NCBI RefSeq assembly: GCF_001426705.1
Contig: NZ_LMFC01000001.1
Span: forward strand, 361,789 to 425,788
Length of the DNA stretch: 64,000 nucleotides
Source: Cellulomonas sp. Root485
GTDB lineage: Bacteria; Actinomycetota; Actinomycetes; Actinomycetales; Cellulomonadaceae
Reading direction: 5' to 3'
Shown here: piece after piece, positions 46,349 through 53,956 of the stretch
How the letters are laid out: each line of letters opens with the position of its first letter
Numbering within the stretch: the stretch's first letter is position 1
Position numbers and translations under genes: made by a program
Notes under the pieces: generated by a model
What the model saw: only the letters and a program-made list of their open reading frames with translations
What the model was told of the DNA's origin: nothing
The model's database searches: none

Positions 46349-47248
46349 GTGACCGAGCAGACCCCCGCCGCCGTCGCGCGTGAGCGCGCGGACGGTCCTG
46401 CGGAGGTTCCTCCGGACGACCACAGCGACGACCGGGCGCTGCGCGCGGTCCCGGCGTGGGAGCAGGCCGAGCGTCGCCCGCCGACGACGATGCTCCGGGC
46501 GGCGGTGCGGCCCCGGATGCTGCTGCTGCTCGTCCTGCTGCTCGCAGCCGCTGCACTGTGCGCCCGCCTGGGCGCGTGGCAGCTGGACCGCGCCCAGGTG
46601 CACGGCGCCGCTGCCGCGGAGCGCCACACCGCCGAGCTCGTCGCCGCCCCCGCCGTCCCGCTCGACGACGTGCTGGTCCCGCAGACGACGTTCACCGGCG
46701 ACCTGGTCGGCCGCAAGGTGGCTGTGACCGGGACGTACGACGCCGACGGCCAGCTGCTGGTGACCGGTCGGGCGCACGACGGGACCACGGGCCTCCTCGT
46801 CCTGACGCCCCTGACCACGACCGAAGGCGCCGTGCTCCCGGTCGTGCGCGGCTGGGTGGCGACACCCGCCGACGCCGACGTGCCCCCGGACGGGACCGTC
46901 GACGTCACGGGCTACCTGCAGGCGTCGGAGCAGGCAGGCACCGGGGTGGCCGACGGGCAGACCGACGCGATCAGCTCCGCGGAGCTGCTCAACTCCTGGG
47001 GCGGCCCCATCTACACCGGCTACCTCGTGGTCTCGTCGTCGGACCCCGCGCAGTCCGGGTCCGTCGCGTTGCTGGACCCGCCGACCAAGCCCGGCGCCGG
47101 CCTCAACATCCAGAACCTCGCCTACGCCGCCCAGTGGTGGATCTTCGGCGCGTTCGCCGTGCTGCTGTGGCTGCGGCTGGTCCGCGACGAGGCCCGCGGC
47201 TCGGGAGCCGACGTCAGCCCAGCGGAGGGCGACGTCGCAGCTCCTTGA
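46349..47248 (+). CDS. SURF1 family cytochrome oxidase biogenesis protein
   Basis: 299 aa from GTG 46349. A proline-rich cytoplasmic N terminus (about 45 residues) precedes a first membrane helix (about 57-75), then the SURF1 core with LGAWQLDRAQVHGAAAAER, FTGDLVGRKVAVTGTYD and VVRGWVATPADADVPPDGTVDVTGYL, and a second helix near residue 262 (YAAQWWIFGAFAVLLWLRL). SURF1 proteins help assemble heme-copper oxidase, probably at the heme A step. The 3' end overlaps the convergent ArfB-like gene by 35 bp. Confidence 0.9.
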   Translation: MTEQTPAAVARERADGPAEVPPDDHSDDRALRAVPAWEQAERRPPTTMLRAAVRPRMLLLLVLLLAAAALCARLGAWQLDRAQVHGAAAAERHTAELVAAPAVPLDDVLVPQTTFTGDLVGRKVAVTGTYDADGQLLVTGRAHDGTTGLLVLTPLTTTEGAVLPVVRGWVATPADADVPPDGTVDVTGYLQASEQAGTGVADGQTDAISSAELLNSWGGPIYTGYLVVSSSDPAQSGSVALLDPPTKPGAGLNIQNLAYAAQWWIFGAFAVLLWLRLVRDEARGSGADVSPAEGDVAAP

Positions 47249-47642
47249 CGGCGCGGCGCTTCTGCTCGCCCTGCACGCGGCGCACCTGTGATCCCCGGCT
47301 GGGCCGGGTGGCGCGGCGCGTCGGACCCGGGGGAGCGAGGGCGTCGTCGAGGAGTGCGTGCACACGCGTGAGGGCGGCCTCGCGGTTGCGCAGCTGGGAC
47401 CGGTACTCCTGGGCGCTCAGCGTGAGCAGCGACCCGCGCAGCCGGCCCGCCAGGCGTGCCAGGACCCGGTCCTGCTGCGTCGGGCTGGTCCACGGGATGC
47501 GTGCGAGGTCGACCGTGAGCTCGACGCGGGAGTCGGTCGTGTTCACCGACTGACCGCCGGGGCCGCTGGAGCGCGAGAAGCGCCACGCGAGGGCGTCGTC
47601 GGGTACGACGACGCCCCCGCGCAGCACCAGAGGACCGGTCAT
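47214..47642 (-). CDS. arfB: ArfB/YaeJ-like peptidyl-tRNA hydrolase
   Basis: 142 aa from ATG 47642. The release-factor GGQ motif is SSGPGGQSVNTTDSRVEL, and the C-terminal basic tail (GSQVRRVQGEQKRRAVKELRRR) is the mRNA-channel-binding tail of ArfB. ArfB enters ribosomes stalled on truncated mRNA and releases the peptide. The first 25 residues have the usual VPDDALAWRFSRS. It lies 1 bp behind the ABC exporter gene and overlaps SURF1 at its 3' end. Confidence 0.9.
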   Translation of the reverse strand: MTGPLVLRGGVVVPDDALAWRFSRSSGPGGQSVNTTDSRVELTVDLARIPWTSPTQQDRVLARLAGRLRGSLLTLSAQEYRSQLRNREAALTRVHALLDDALAPPGPTRRATRPSRGSQVRRVQGEQKRRAVKELRRRPPLG

Positions 47643-47643
47643 G

Positions 47644-49377
47644 TCAGTCGTGCTGCCAGGAGTGCCACAGCGCGGCGTAGTCGCCACCGGCCGCGACCAG
47701 CTCGTCGTGCGGCCCGATCTCGGTGATCCGGCCGCCGTCGACCACCGCCACGCGGTCCGCGTCGTGCGCGGTGTGCAGGCGGTGGGCGATCGCGACCACG
47801 GTCCGGCCCGAGAGCACCGCGGACAGCGAGCGCTCGAGGTGCCGGGCCGCCCGCGGGTCGAGCAGCGAGGTCGCCTCGTCGAGCACCAGCGTGTGCGGGT
47901 CGAGCAGCACGAGCCGGGCGAGCGCGATCTGCTGGGCCTGCGCCGGGGTGAGCGCAGCACCGCCCGACCCCACCTCGGTCTCCAGGCCCTCGGGCAGCGC
48001 CTGCACCCACTCCCACGCGTCGACCGCGCGCAGCGCACGCTCGAGCGCGGCCGCGTCGGCGTCCACCTGGGCCAGGCGCAGGTTGTCCGCGACCGACCCG
48101 ACGAACACGTGGTGCTCCTGGGTGACCAGGGCGACGTGCCCGCGCAGCTCCTCGAGCGGCAGGTCGATGAGCGGCACGCCACCGACCGTGACGGTGCCGT
48201 CGGTGGGCGGGTGGATGCCGGCGAGCATCCGCCCGAGCGTCGACTTGCCGGCACCGGACGGTCCGACCACGGCCAGCCGCTCACCCGCGGCCAGGTCGAG
48301 GTCGATGCCGTGCAGCACGTTGTGGCCCTCGCGGTAGGCGTAGGTGAGCCCACGCGAGGCGATGTCCTCGTCGACCGGCGTGCCCTCGCGCGACTCGCGG
48401 TCGGGCTCGACCAGCTGCACCCCCACGATGCGCGCGAGCGAGGTCGCCGCCACCTGGATCTCGTCGACCCAGAAGATCAGCTCCCACACCGGCCCGGTGA
48501 CCTGGTAGGTGTACAGCACGATCGTGGTGACCGCGCCGACCGTCACGTAGCCCTCCGACGCGAGGTAGCCGCCCCACAGCAGCACGGCGGCCGGTGCCAG
48601 CACGAACGCCGCGTCGATGCCCGGGAACAGGATCGTGCGCAGGCGCAGCGTCACCTTCTCGGCCTCGAACGCCTCGCGCAGGTCGGCGTCGACGCGGCCC
48701 ATCCGGCGCCGGCCGAGCCGCAGGGCGTCGACCGTGCGCGCGCCCTCGACGGACTCGGTGATGGTCCCGTTGAGCACCGCGTACGCGGCCGACTCCCGCT
48801 GGTAGGCCGGCGTGGCGCGCTTGAGGTACCAGCGCACGACCAGCAGCAGCGTGGGCACGCCGATGAACATCGCCAGCGACACCACGGGCGAGAGCACGAG
48901 GCAGGCGACGATCGTGAGCGAGATGGTGACCACCGCGACGATGACCCGGGGAACGCCGAAGCGGACCGCGTGCTGCAGCTTGTTGACGTCGTTCGTCGTG
49001 CGCGCCACCAGGTCACCGGTGCCGGCCCGCTCCACCACGGACAGCGGCAGGGCCGTGACCTTCTCGATGAACTCCTCGCGCAGCTCGGCGAACACCTCCT
49101 CGCCGAACACCATGGACGCGCGCTGCGCGAACCGGATGAGCACGGTCTGCGCGAGCACGGCGAGGGCACCGACGGCGATCAGCGTGTTGATGTACGTCGC
49201 CGTGGTGCCGCCGGTGACGGCGTCGATGAGCATGCCCAGCAGCCACGGCCCGGCGAGGCCGGCGGTCGCGGCGAGCGTGTGCAGGACCGCGATGAGGACC
49301 AGCGGGCGGCGGTGCTTGCGGAAGAGCACGCCCGTGTAGGCCCGGACCGTCGCCGTGTCGGCGATGGGGAGCTTCAT
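47644..49377 (-). CDS. ABC exporter half-transporter, ATP-binding-competent subunit
   Basis: 577 aa: six membrane helices (about 25-310) and a nucleotide-binding domain. Walker A GPSGAGKST (372-380), Walker B LVLDE (497-501) and the switch His532 are intact, but the signature is ALTPAQA (476-482) instead of LSGGQ. It is encoded 4 bp inside the partner gene (ATGA), which has the opposite defect, so both form one heterodimeric exporter with one working ATP site. The substrate, perhaps a lipid, drug or peptide, is unknown. Confidence 0.9.
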   Translation of the reverse strand: MKLPIADTATVRAYTGVLFRKHRRPLVLIAVLHTLAATAGLAGPWLLGMLIDAVTGGTTATYINTLIAVGALAVLAQTVLIRFAQRASMVFGEEVFAELREEFIEKVTALPLSVVERAGTGDLVARTTNDVNKLQHAVRFGVPRVIVAVVTISLTIVACLVLSPVVSLAMFIGVPTLLLVVRWYLKRATPAYQRESAAYAVLNGTITESVEGARTVDALRLGRRRMGRVDADLREAFEAEKVTLRLRTILFPGIDAAFVLAPAAVLLWGGYLASEGYVTVGAVTTIVLYTYQVTGPVWELIFWVDEIQVAATSLARIVGVQLVEPDRESREGTPVDEDIASRGLTYAYREGHNVLHGIDLDLAAGERLAVVGPSGAGKSTLGRMLAGIHPPTDGTVTVGGVPLIDLPLEELRGHVALVTQEHHVFVGSVADNLRLAQVDADAAALERALRAVDAWEWVQALPEGLETEVGSGGAALTPAQAQQIALARLVLLDPHTLVLDEATSLLDPRAARHLERSLSAVLSGRTVVAIAHRLHTAHDADRVAVVDGGRITEIGPHDELVAAGGDYAALWHSWQHD

Positions 49378-51218
49378 GACTGTCCTCCGCTCTGCTGCTC
49401 GGCCATCAGTTCCTGGTAAATCCGCTCGTCGTCCGCGAGGACCTCGATGCTGCTGTTCTCGACGGACTCCTCGTCCATCTGCCGGCCGACCACCGCCCGG
49501 TAGGCGCGCGCGACCTCGGGGTCGTCGGCGCCGTGCAGGAGCAGGTCGTCATGGCTGGCGCGGGCGCGCACCCGACCGTCCTGGACGAACGCGACCTCGT
49601 CCACGTGGTCCAGCACCAGCGGGCTGGCGGTGACCACGAGCGTGGTGCGACCGCGCCGGACGTCGGCCAGCCGTGCGGCGATCCGGGCCTCGGTGTGGGC
49701 GTCGACCGCACTGGTCGGCTCCACGAGCACGAGGATCTCCGGGTCGATGAGCAGCGCACGGGCGAGGGCGACGCGCTGGCGCTGCCCGCCGGACAGCGAG
49801 CGGCCCTTCTCGGGCAGCTCGCCGGCCAGACCGTCGGGCACCGAGTCGAGCACGTCCTGCGCGTCGGCCGTGGCGATGACGCGCAGCAGGTCGTCCTGCG
49901 TGGCCGAGCCGCGCACGTCGAGCTCCTCCTCCAGCAAGCCGGAGAACAGGTGCGGCGTCGCCTCCGCGACGACGATGCGCTCGCGCACGAGCTCCTTGTC
50001 GAGCTCGGACAGCAGCACGCCGCCGAGGCGCACCGGGGTGTCCTGCTCCGCCGCGTCGTCGAACCGGCCGAGCCGGGTGGCGATGCGGGCTGACTCGTCG
50101 GGGTCGGCGCTCACCAGTGCGACGACCGTGCCGGGCTCCAGGTGCAGCCCGCTGACCTCGTCGACCAGCGGCACGTGGGGCGCCGGCGCGTCGGCCGTGC
50201 CGGGCGTCGCGCCGGTCGCCGGGACGACCTGCAGGACCTTGACCACCTTGGTCGCGCCGATGTGCGCCCGCGTCGCCGCCTGGAGCATCTGCGTCGCGTT
50301 CTGCACCGGCCACGACAGGAACGCCGCGAACCCGTACGTCGACACCAGCTGGCCGGGCGTGATCGTGCCCGCCAGCGCCATGTGGGCGCCGAGCCAGATG
50401 AGCGTGACGACGAACGCACCGGGCAGGAGTACCTGGAGGGCGTCGAGCACCGACTGCGTCCGGGCCACCTCGACGCCGCGGCGCCGCGTCTCCTGCGACT
50501 GCGCGCGGTAGCGCCCGGTGAAGACCTCCTCGCCGCCGATCCCGCGCAGGATGCGCAGGCCGGAGACCGTGTCGGAGCCCAGCGTGGTCAGCCGGCCCGA
50601 CGCCTCCCGCTGCGCCGACTGCCGCCGGGACAGCGGCTTGACGAGCAGGCCGAGGATCGCCGCGACCGTCGGTAGGCCCAGGACGACCACGAGCCCGAGC
50701 GGCACGGAGACGCGGAGCATCAGCACCGCGACGATGCCGTAGGCGACCAGGCTGCCGAGGAAGTGGGCGGCGAGCGCGAAGACCTCACCGATGCGCAGCG
50801 CGTCGTTGGCGACCGCCGAGACGACCTCGCCCGTCGGCAGCTCCTTGGTGATGGTGTGGCCCGACCGGGCGACGGTCCGACCGACCAGCTGCGAGGACGT
50901 GAACGCGGCGCGCAGCCAGTTGTTCACGTCGTAGCGGTGACCGATCGCGGACGTCGTGATGATGACCGCGCCGAGCGCCAGGAGCGTGCCGCACGCGCGC
51001 CAGAGATCCGGACCGAAGCCGCTCGCCAGGCCGTCGTCGATGGCCCGGCCGACGACGAACGGGGTGAACGCCTGCGCCGCGAACTGCAGGACGCCCAGGC
51101 CGACGGCGGTCAGGAGGATGCCCCACTGCCGACCGGCCAGCCACCAGAGCAGCGCCGTGGGCCCGCTCAGGGGCGGGATGCCGGGGTCGTCGAGGGGGAG
51201 AGAACGCACGAGGAGCAA
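49374..51218 (-). CDS. ABC exporter half-transporter with degenerate Walker A
   Basis: 614 aa: six helices then a nucleotide-binding domain whose P-loop is replaced by ALVSADPDESARI (367-379), without GxxGxGKS. Walker B is ILVLVE (the Asp is Val, the Glu kept), the Q-loop reads VAEATPHLF without Gln, and the switch His is replaced by Ser (TASPL). The signature LSGGQRQR (475-482) is intact and serves the partner's Walker A. This subunit should not bind ATP canonically. A C-terminal 40-residue Glu/Gln-rich tail follows the core. Confidence 0.9.
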   Translation of the reverse strand: MLLVRSLPLDDPGIPPLSGPTALLWWLAGRQWGILLTAVGLGVLQFAAQAFTPFVVGRAIDDGLASGFGPDLWRACGTLLALGAVIITTSAIGHRYDVNNWLRAAFTSSQLVGRTVARSGHTITKELPTGEVVSAVANDALRIGEVFALAAHFLGSLVAYGIVAVLMLRVSVPLGLVVVLGLPTVAAILGLLVKPLSRRQSAQREASGRLTTLGSDTVSGLRILRGIGGEEVFTGRYRAQSQETRRRGVEVARTQSVLDALQVLLPGAFVVTLIWLGAHMALAGTITPGQLVSTYGFAAFLSWPVQNATQMLQAATRAHIGATKVVKVLQVVPATGATPGTADAPAPHVPLVDEVSGLHLEPGTVVALVSADPDESARIATRLGRFDDAAEQDTPVRLGGVLLSELDKELVRERIVVAEATPHLFSGLLEEELDVRGSATQDDLLRVIATADAQDVLDSVPDGLAGELPEKGRSLSGGQRQRVALARALLIDPEILVLVEPTSAVDAHTEARIAARLADVRRGRTTLVVTASPLVLDHVDEVAFVQDGRVRARASHDDLLLHGADDPEVARAYRAVVGRQMDEESVENSSIEVLADDERIYQELMAEQQSGGQS

Positions 51219-51260
51219 CGTTACGGGGCGGTACCCACACGGCCCGAACGGTTTTCCACG

Positions 51261-51677
51261 TCAGCCGGTGTAGCCGACCGCCTGCGGGGTGCGGGCCGCC
51301 GGACGGCTGGTGACGAGACAGGCCACGGTCCCGACCGCCATCCACAGGACCAGGTCGGCCGCCCACGCGAGAGGTCCGTCGAGGAAGGCGCCCGCGACGA
51401 AGGCCTCGCCCTGCCAGGCGAACGGGTCGGCCAGGTAGCCGACGAGCAGACCGACCGCGGCCGACGTGCGCAGTGCCGACCGGTGCGCGGCGAGGAGCTC
51501 GCGACGGGTGCACCAGACCACGACGACGACCAGCACCACGACCACGAGCACCGCGCGCACCGCCGTCCCCGCCCGGTCGTCGAGGGTCGCTCCGGCGACC
51601 CAGGACCCGGTGAGGGCCGCGGCGCAGGCCCCGACGGCGGTGCCGATCGCGATCCGAGCGCTGAGCGCTGCACGCAT
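51261..51677 (-). CDS. Small membrane protein, function unknown
   Basis: 138 aa from ATG 51677 (RAALSARIAIGTAVGAC). Four predicted membrane segments, roughly at 7-27, 38-55, 68-85 and 105-130, the second rich in Val. A short loop contains CTRRELLAAHRSA. No recognised domain, and no clear homologue can be named. It lies 43 bp upstream of the ABC exporter and could be read with it, but the gap leaves room for another start. Confidence 0.55.
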   Translation of the reverse strand: MRAALSARIAIGTAVGACAAALTGSWVAGATLDDRAGTAVRAVLVVVVLVVVVVWCTRRELLAAHRSALRTSAAVGLLVGYLADPFAWQGEAFVAGAFLDGPLAWAADLVLWMAVGTVACLVTSRPAARTPQAVGYTG

Positions 51678-51844
51678 GCGCGAGCCTTTCGTCGTCGATC
51701 CCCCCGTCCCGCTCCATCGTGCGGGTGAAAAGGAGACGGCGTCGTGGGCCCTCGGGCTCAAAGCCGGTGGGCCCGTGTACCCGCACGCCCGGTGCCACGG
51801 ACCCGCCGGGCGAGCACCTGACGCGGCGACGATGGACAGGTGCT

Positions 51845-52216
51845 TCACGACCCGCCGGCGACACCGCCCGGACCACCCCGCGAGACCACGCCCCCGGGGC
51901 GCAGGTCCCAGCGCTCGAAGCTGCCCACCGGCGCCTCGACCACGGCAACGACGCCGCGACGAGGCTTGGTGACGCCCCACGGGCGGAGCACGAGGGTCTC
52001 GACGACGCCCCCCGCGGCGTCGAGCAGCGCGACGTCGAGACTCACCCGCATGCCGATGCCGTGCACCGACGACTCGGGCTCGAGCCAGAGTGCTTCAGGC
52101 AACTCGCGGCGTCCGAGAAGGCCCCGGAACCGGGCCCCCCAGGTGTCCGCGACCTCGACGGTGGCCACCGCGGAGCCGTTCACCAGCAAGAGTGATCTGG
52201 ACGGTAATGCGCTCAT
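51845..52216 (-). CDS. DUF192 family protein
   Basis: 123 aa from ATG 52216. The DUF192 core is clear: VATVEVADTWGARFRGLLGRRELPEALWLEPESSVHGIGMRVSLDVALLD, with the conserved RFRGLLGR and HGIGMR motifs. The family is often next to Tad pilus genes in actinobacteria, as here, and its role is unknown. It is divergent from the first tad gene and shares its 205-bp upstream region. The preceding 167-bp gap (51678-51844) shows no gene. Confidence 0.8.
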   Translation of the reverse strand: MSALPSRSLLLVNGSAVATVEVADTWGARFRGLLGRRELPEALWLEPESSVHGIGMRVSLDVALLDAAGGVVETLVLRPWGVTKPRRGVVAVVEAPVGSFERWDLRPGGVVSRGGPGGVAGGS

Positions 52217-52352
52217 CGTCCCCCTATCATGTGCGTGGTCTGCCGCCCCGCGGGCCTCGTCCGGAAGCTGGCGGGGACCATCGTCGCAGGGGCGCGCGGG
52301 CCCCGGAATCCTGTCCCGCGGGTCGACGCACTCGTCGTGTCCGTGGCGGCTG

Positions 52353-52368
52353 TCAGGTTGTTCAGGTT
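52353..52368 (+). repeat. Direct repeats TCAGGTT before the tad operon
   Basis: TCAGGTT at 52353-52359 and 52362-52368, 9 bp apart, in the DUF192/tad divergent gap. Close to one helical turn, so possibly a regulator site. No convincing -35/-10 pair was found in this gap. Confidence 0.3.
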
Positions 52369-52421
52369 CGGCAGGATCGGCACGTCTGTCTCGGACCGCG
52401 CACAGGGGGAGCTCACGCCGG

Positions 52422-53231
52422 ATGCCAGCGATCGTCATCACCGCGCTCCTCGACGTCGGGACGGATGCTCCCGCCACGGGAGCGTCGCGCGTCACGGTCG
52501 TCGCGCCGACCGACCTGGCCGGTGTGAGCAGCACGGACCTGGCCGATGCCACGCACGCGCTCGTCATCGGGGAGCGCCGCCACGACACCCTGGTCCGGCG
52601 GTACGCCGCCGCGCTCGCGGACCGCGGACCGGCCGTCGCGTGGCGGACGTTCCCGCACGGTCCCGGGGCGCTCCTGGTGCTGGCCAACCAGGCGGCGTCC
52701 ATCGGCCTCGACGCCGGCCAGACGGTGGCCTTCCTCGACGCCGTGGCGAGCCTGACGTGGAGCGGCGCCTGGACGCCGTCCGTCGCCAACCTCTCGGACC
52801 CCGCACCGTCGATCGGTGAGCACCTGCGGTCGCTGACGCCCGGCGGGAAGGGCTTCGTCGTCACCCTGTCGGGCGCGCACCCCTCCGTGGAGCCGGTCGG
52901 CAGACCGGTCGCGCCCGAGCCGGGGCCGGACCGCGGGACGCTGTACTGCGCCACCCCCGACCTCCTGACGCCGGCGGCACGCGAGCACCTGCTCGCCGCG
53001 AGCCGCTGCTCGACCGTCGTCGAGGTGCCCCTCATGCACGTCGGCGTGGTCGGTCGCCTGGGCACCGACCGTGCCGTCGAGGCGGTCGCGCTGCCCGGCG
53101 GCGGTGGCGTGCAGCTGCCGGCCGCGCGCGGCACCTGCCCCACCTGCGCGACCACCGTCTTCACCGACTTCTGCCCGTTCTGCCACGTGCGGCGGACGGA
53201 TCCGACCGACCTCCGAGGAGCCCTTGCGTGA
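52422..53231 (+). CDS. Tad-locus protein with C-terminal zinc ribbon
   Basis: 269 aa from ATG 52422. Residues 1-230 are a soluble Rossmann-like alpha/beta region without known motif, including DRGTLYCATPDLLTPAAREHLLAASRCSTVVEVPLMHVG. The C terminus has a four-Cys zinc ribbon CPTCATTVFTDFCPFCH (two CxxC pairs). It is the first gene of the long tad unit and overlaps cpaB by 4 bp, so it belongs to the pilus locus. Possible roles are scaffold, assembly or nucleic acid contact; none is established. Confidence 0.6.
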   Translation: MPAIVITALLDVGTDAPATGASRVTVVAPTDLAGVSSTDLADATHALVIGERRHDTLVRRYAAALADRGPAVAWRTFPHGPGALLVLANQAASIGLDAGQTVAFLDAVASLTWSGAWTPSVANLSDPAPSIGEHLRSLTPGGKGFVVTLSGAHPSVEPVGRPVAPEPGPDRGTLYCATPDLLTPAAREHLLAASRCSTVVEVPLMHVGVVGRLGTDRAVEAVALPGGGGVQLPAARGTCPTCATTVFTDFCPFCHVRRTDPTDLRGALA

Positions 53232-53956
53232 ACCCCCGCCAGCGACGCGGAGTCCTGTTCATCCTGCTGTCCGTCGTCATCGCCGTCGTGGTCTTCTTCC
53301 TCGTGGCCTCGTACGTGGGCAACGTGTCGAGCAAGGTGGGTTCCGTGGTGACGGTCTACCGGGCCGCCGACGACCTCCCCGCGTTCACCACGCTCGACGA
53401 GTCGTCGATCGTCGCCGACGAGGTGCCCGACCGCTGGCTCTCGACCTCGGCACGCGTGACGCAGGACGATCTCCTGGGCCGCAAGGTGGGGGTCAACCTC
53501 GAGGAGGGCACGATGATCACGACGGACGTGCTCGTGCCGCCGTCGGACCTCAGCCCGACGGAGCGCGAGATCGCCATCAACGTCGACGAGGTGACGGGGA
53601 TCGCGGACCGCATCGTGCCCGGCGACCACGTCGACATCTACGCGGTGTTCGCCGACGTGCCCGGGCTGCCCAAGCAGGTGCGCGTGCTGGTGGAGGACGT
53701 CCGGGTGGTGTCCGTCCGCGGGAGCCAGGTGCTGGTGGACGAGGACAGCGAGACGGGTCAGACGTCCGTCGTCCCCGTGACGCTCGCGCTGGAGCCGAAC
53801 GACGCGCTCGCGGTCACGTACGCCTCCGCGTTCGCGCAGGAGGTCCGGCTCGTGGGTCTGCCGGCCGGTTCCGGTGAGGACCGCACGGGCGAGGAGGACG
53901 AGTTCGACGCCACCAACCTCGGCGGGGTCGCTGTGCCGGAAGGGGAGCAGGGCTGA
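53228..53956 (+). CDS. cpaB: CpaB/RcpC family Tad pilus assembly protein (SAF domain)
   Basis: 242 aa from GTG 53228 with GAGGAG upstream. One N-terminal membrane helix (about 7-30) followed by an extracellular or periplasmic SAF domain (DLPAFTTLDESSIVADEVP ... LLGRKVGVNLEEGTMITTDVL) and a second domain (ADRIVPGDHVDIYAVFADVPG) as in CpaB. In Gram-negative bacteria it supports the secretin; in this apparently monoderm host it likely has another anchoring role. Overlaps the TadZ-TadE gene by 1 bp. Confidence 0.9.
   Translation: MNPRQRRGVLFILLSVVIAVVVFFLVASYVGNVSSKVGSVVTVYRAADDLPAFTTLDESSIVADEVPDRWLSTSARVTQDDLLGRKVGVNLEEGTMITTDVLVPPSDLSPTEREIAINVDEVTGIADRIVPGDHVDIYAVFADVPGLPKQVRVLVEDVRVVSVRGSQVLVDEDSETGQTSVVPVTLALEPNDALAVTYASAFAQEVRLVGLPAGSGEDRTGEEDEFDATNLGGVAVPEGEQG

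Noticed and set aside
43477..46383. A 968-codon plus-strand frame opposite xfp
   Set aside because: It mirrors the codons of the phosphoketolase, contains no domain and no ribosome-binding site, and xfp is unambiguous.
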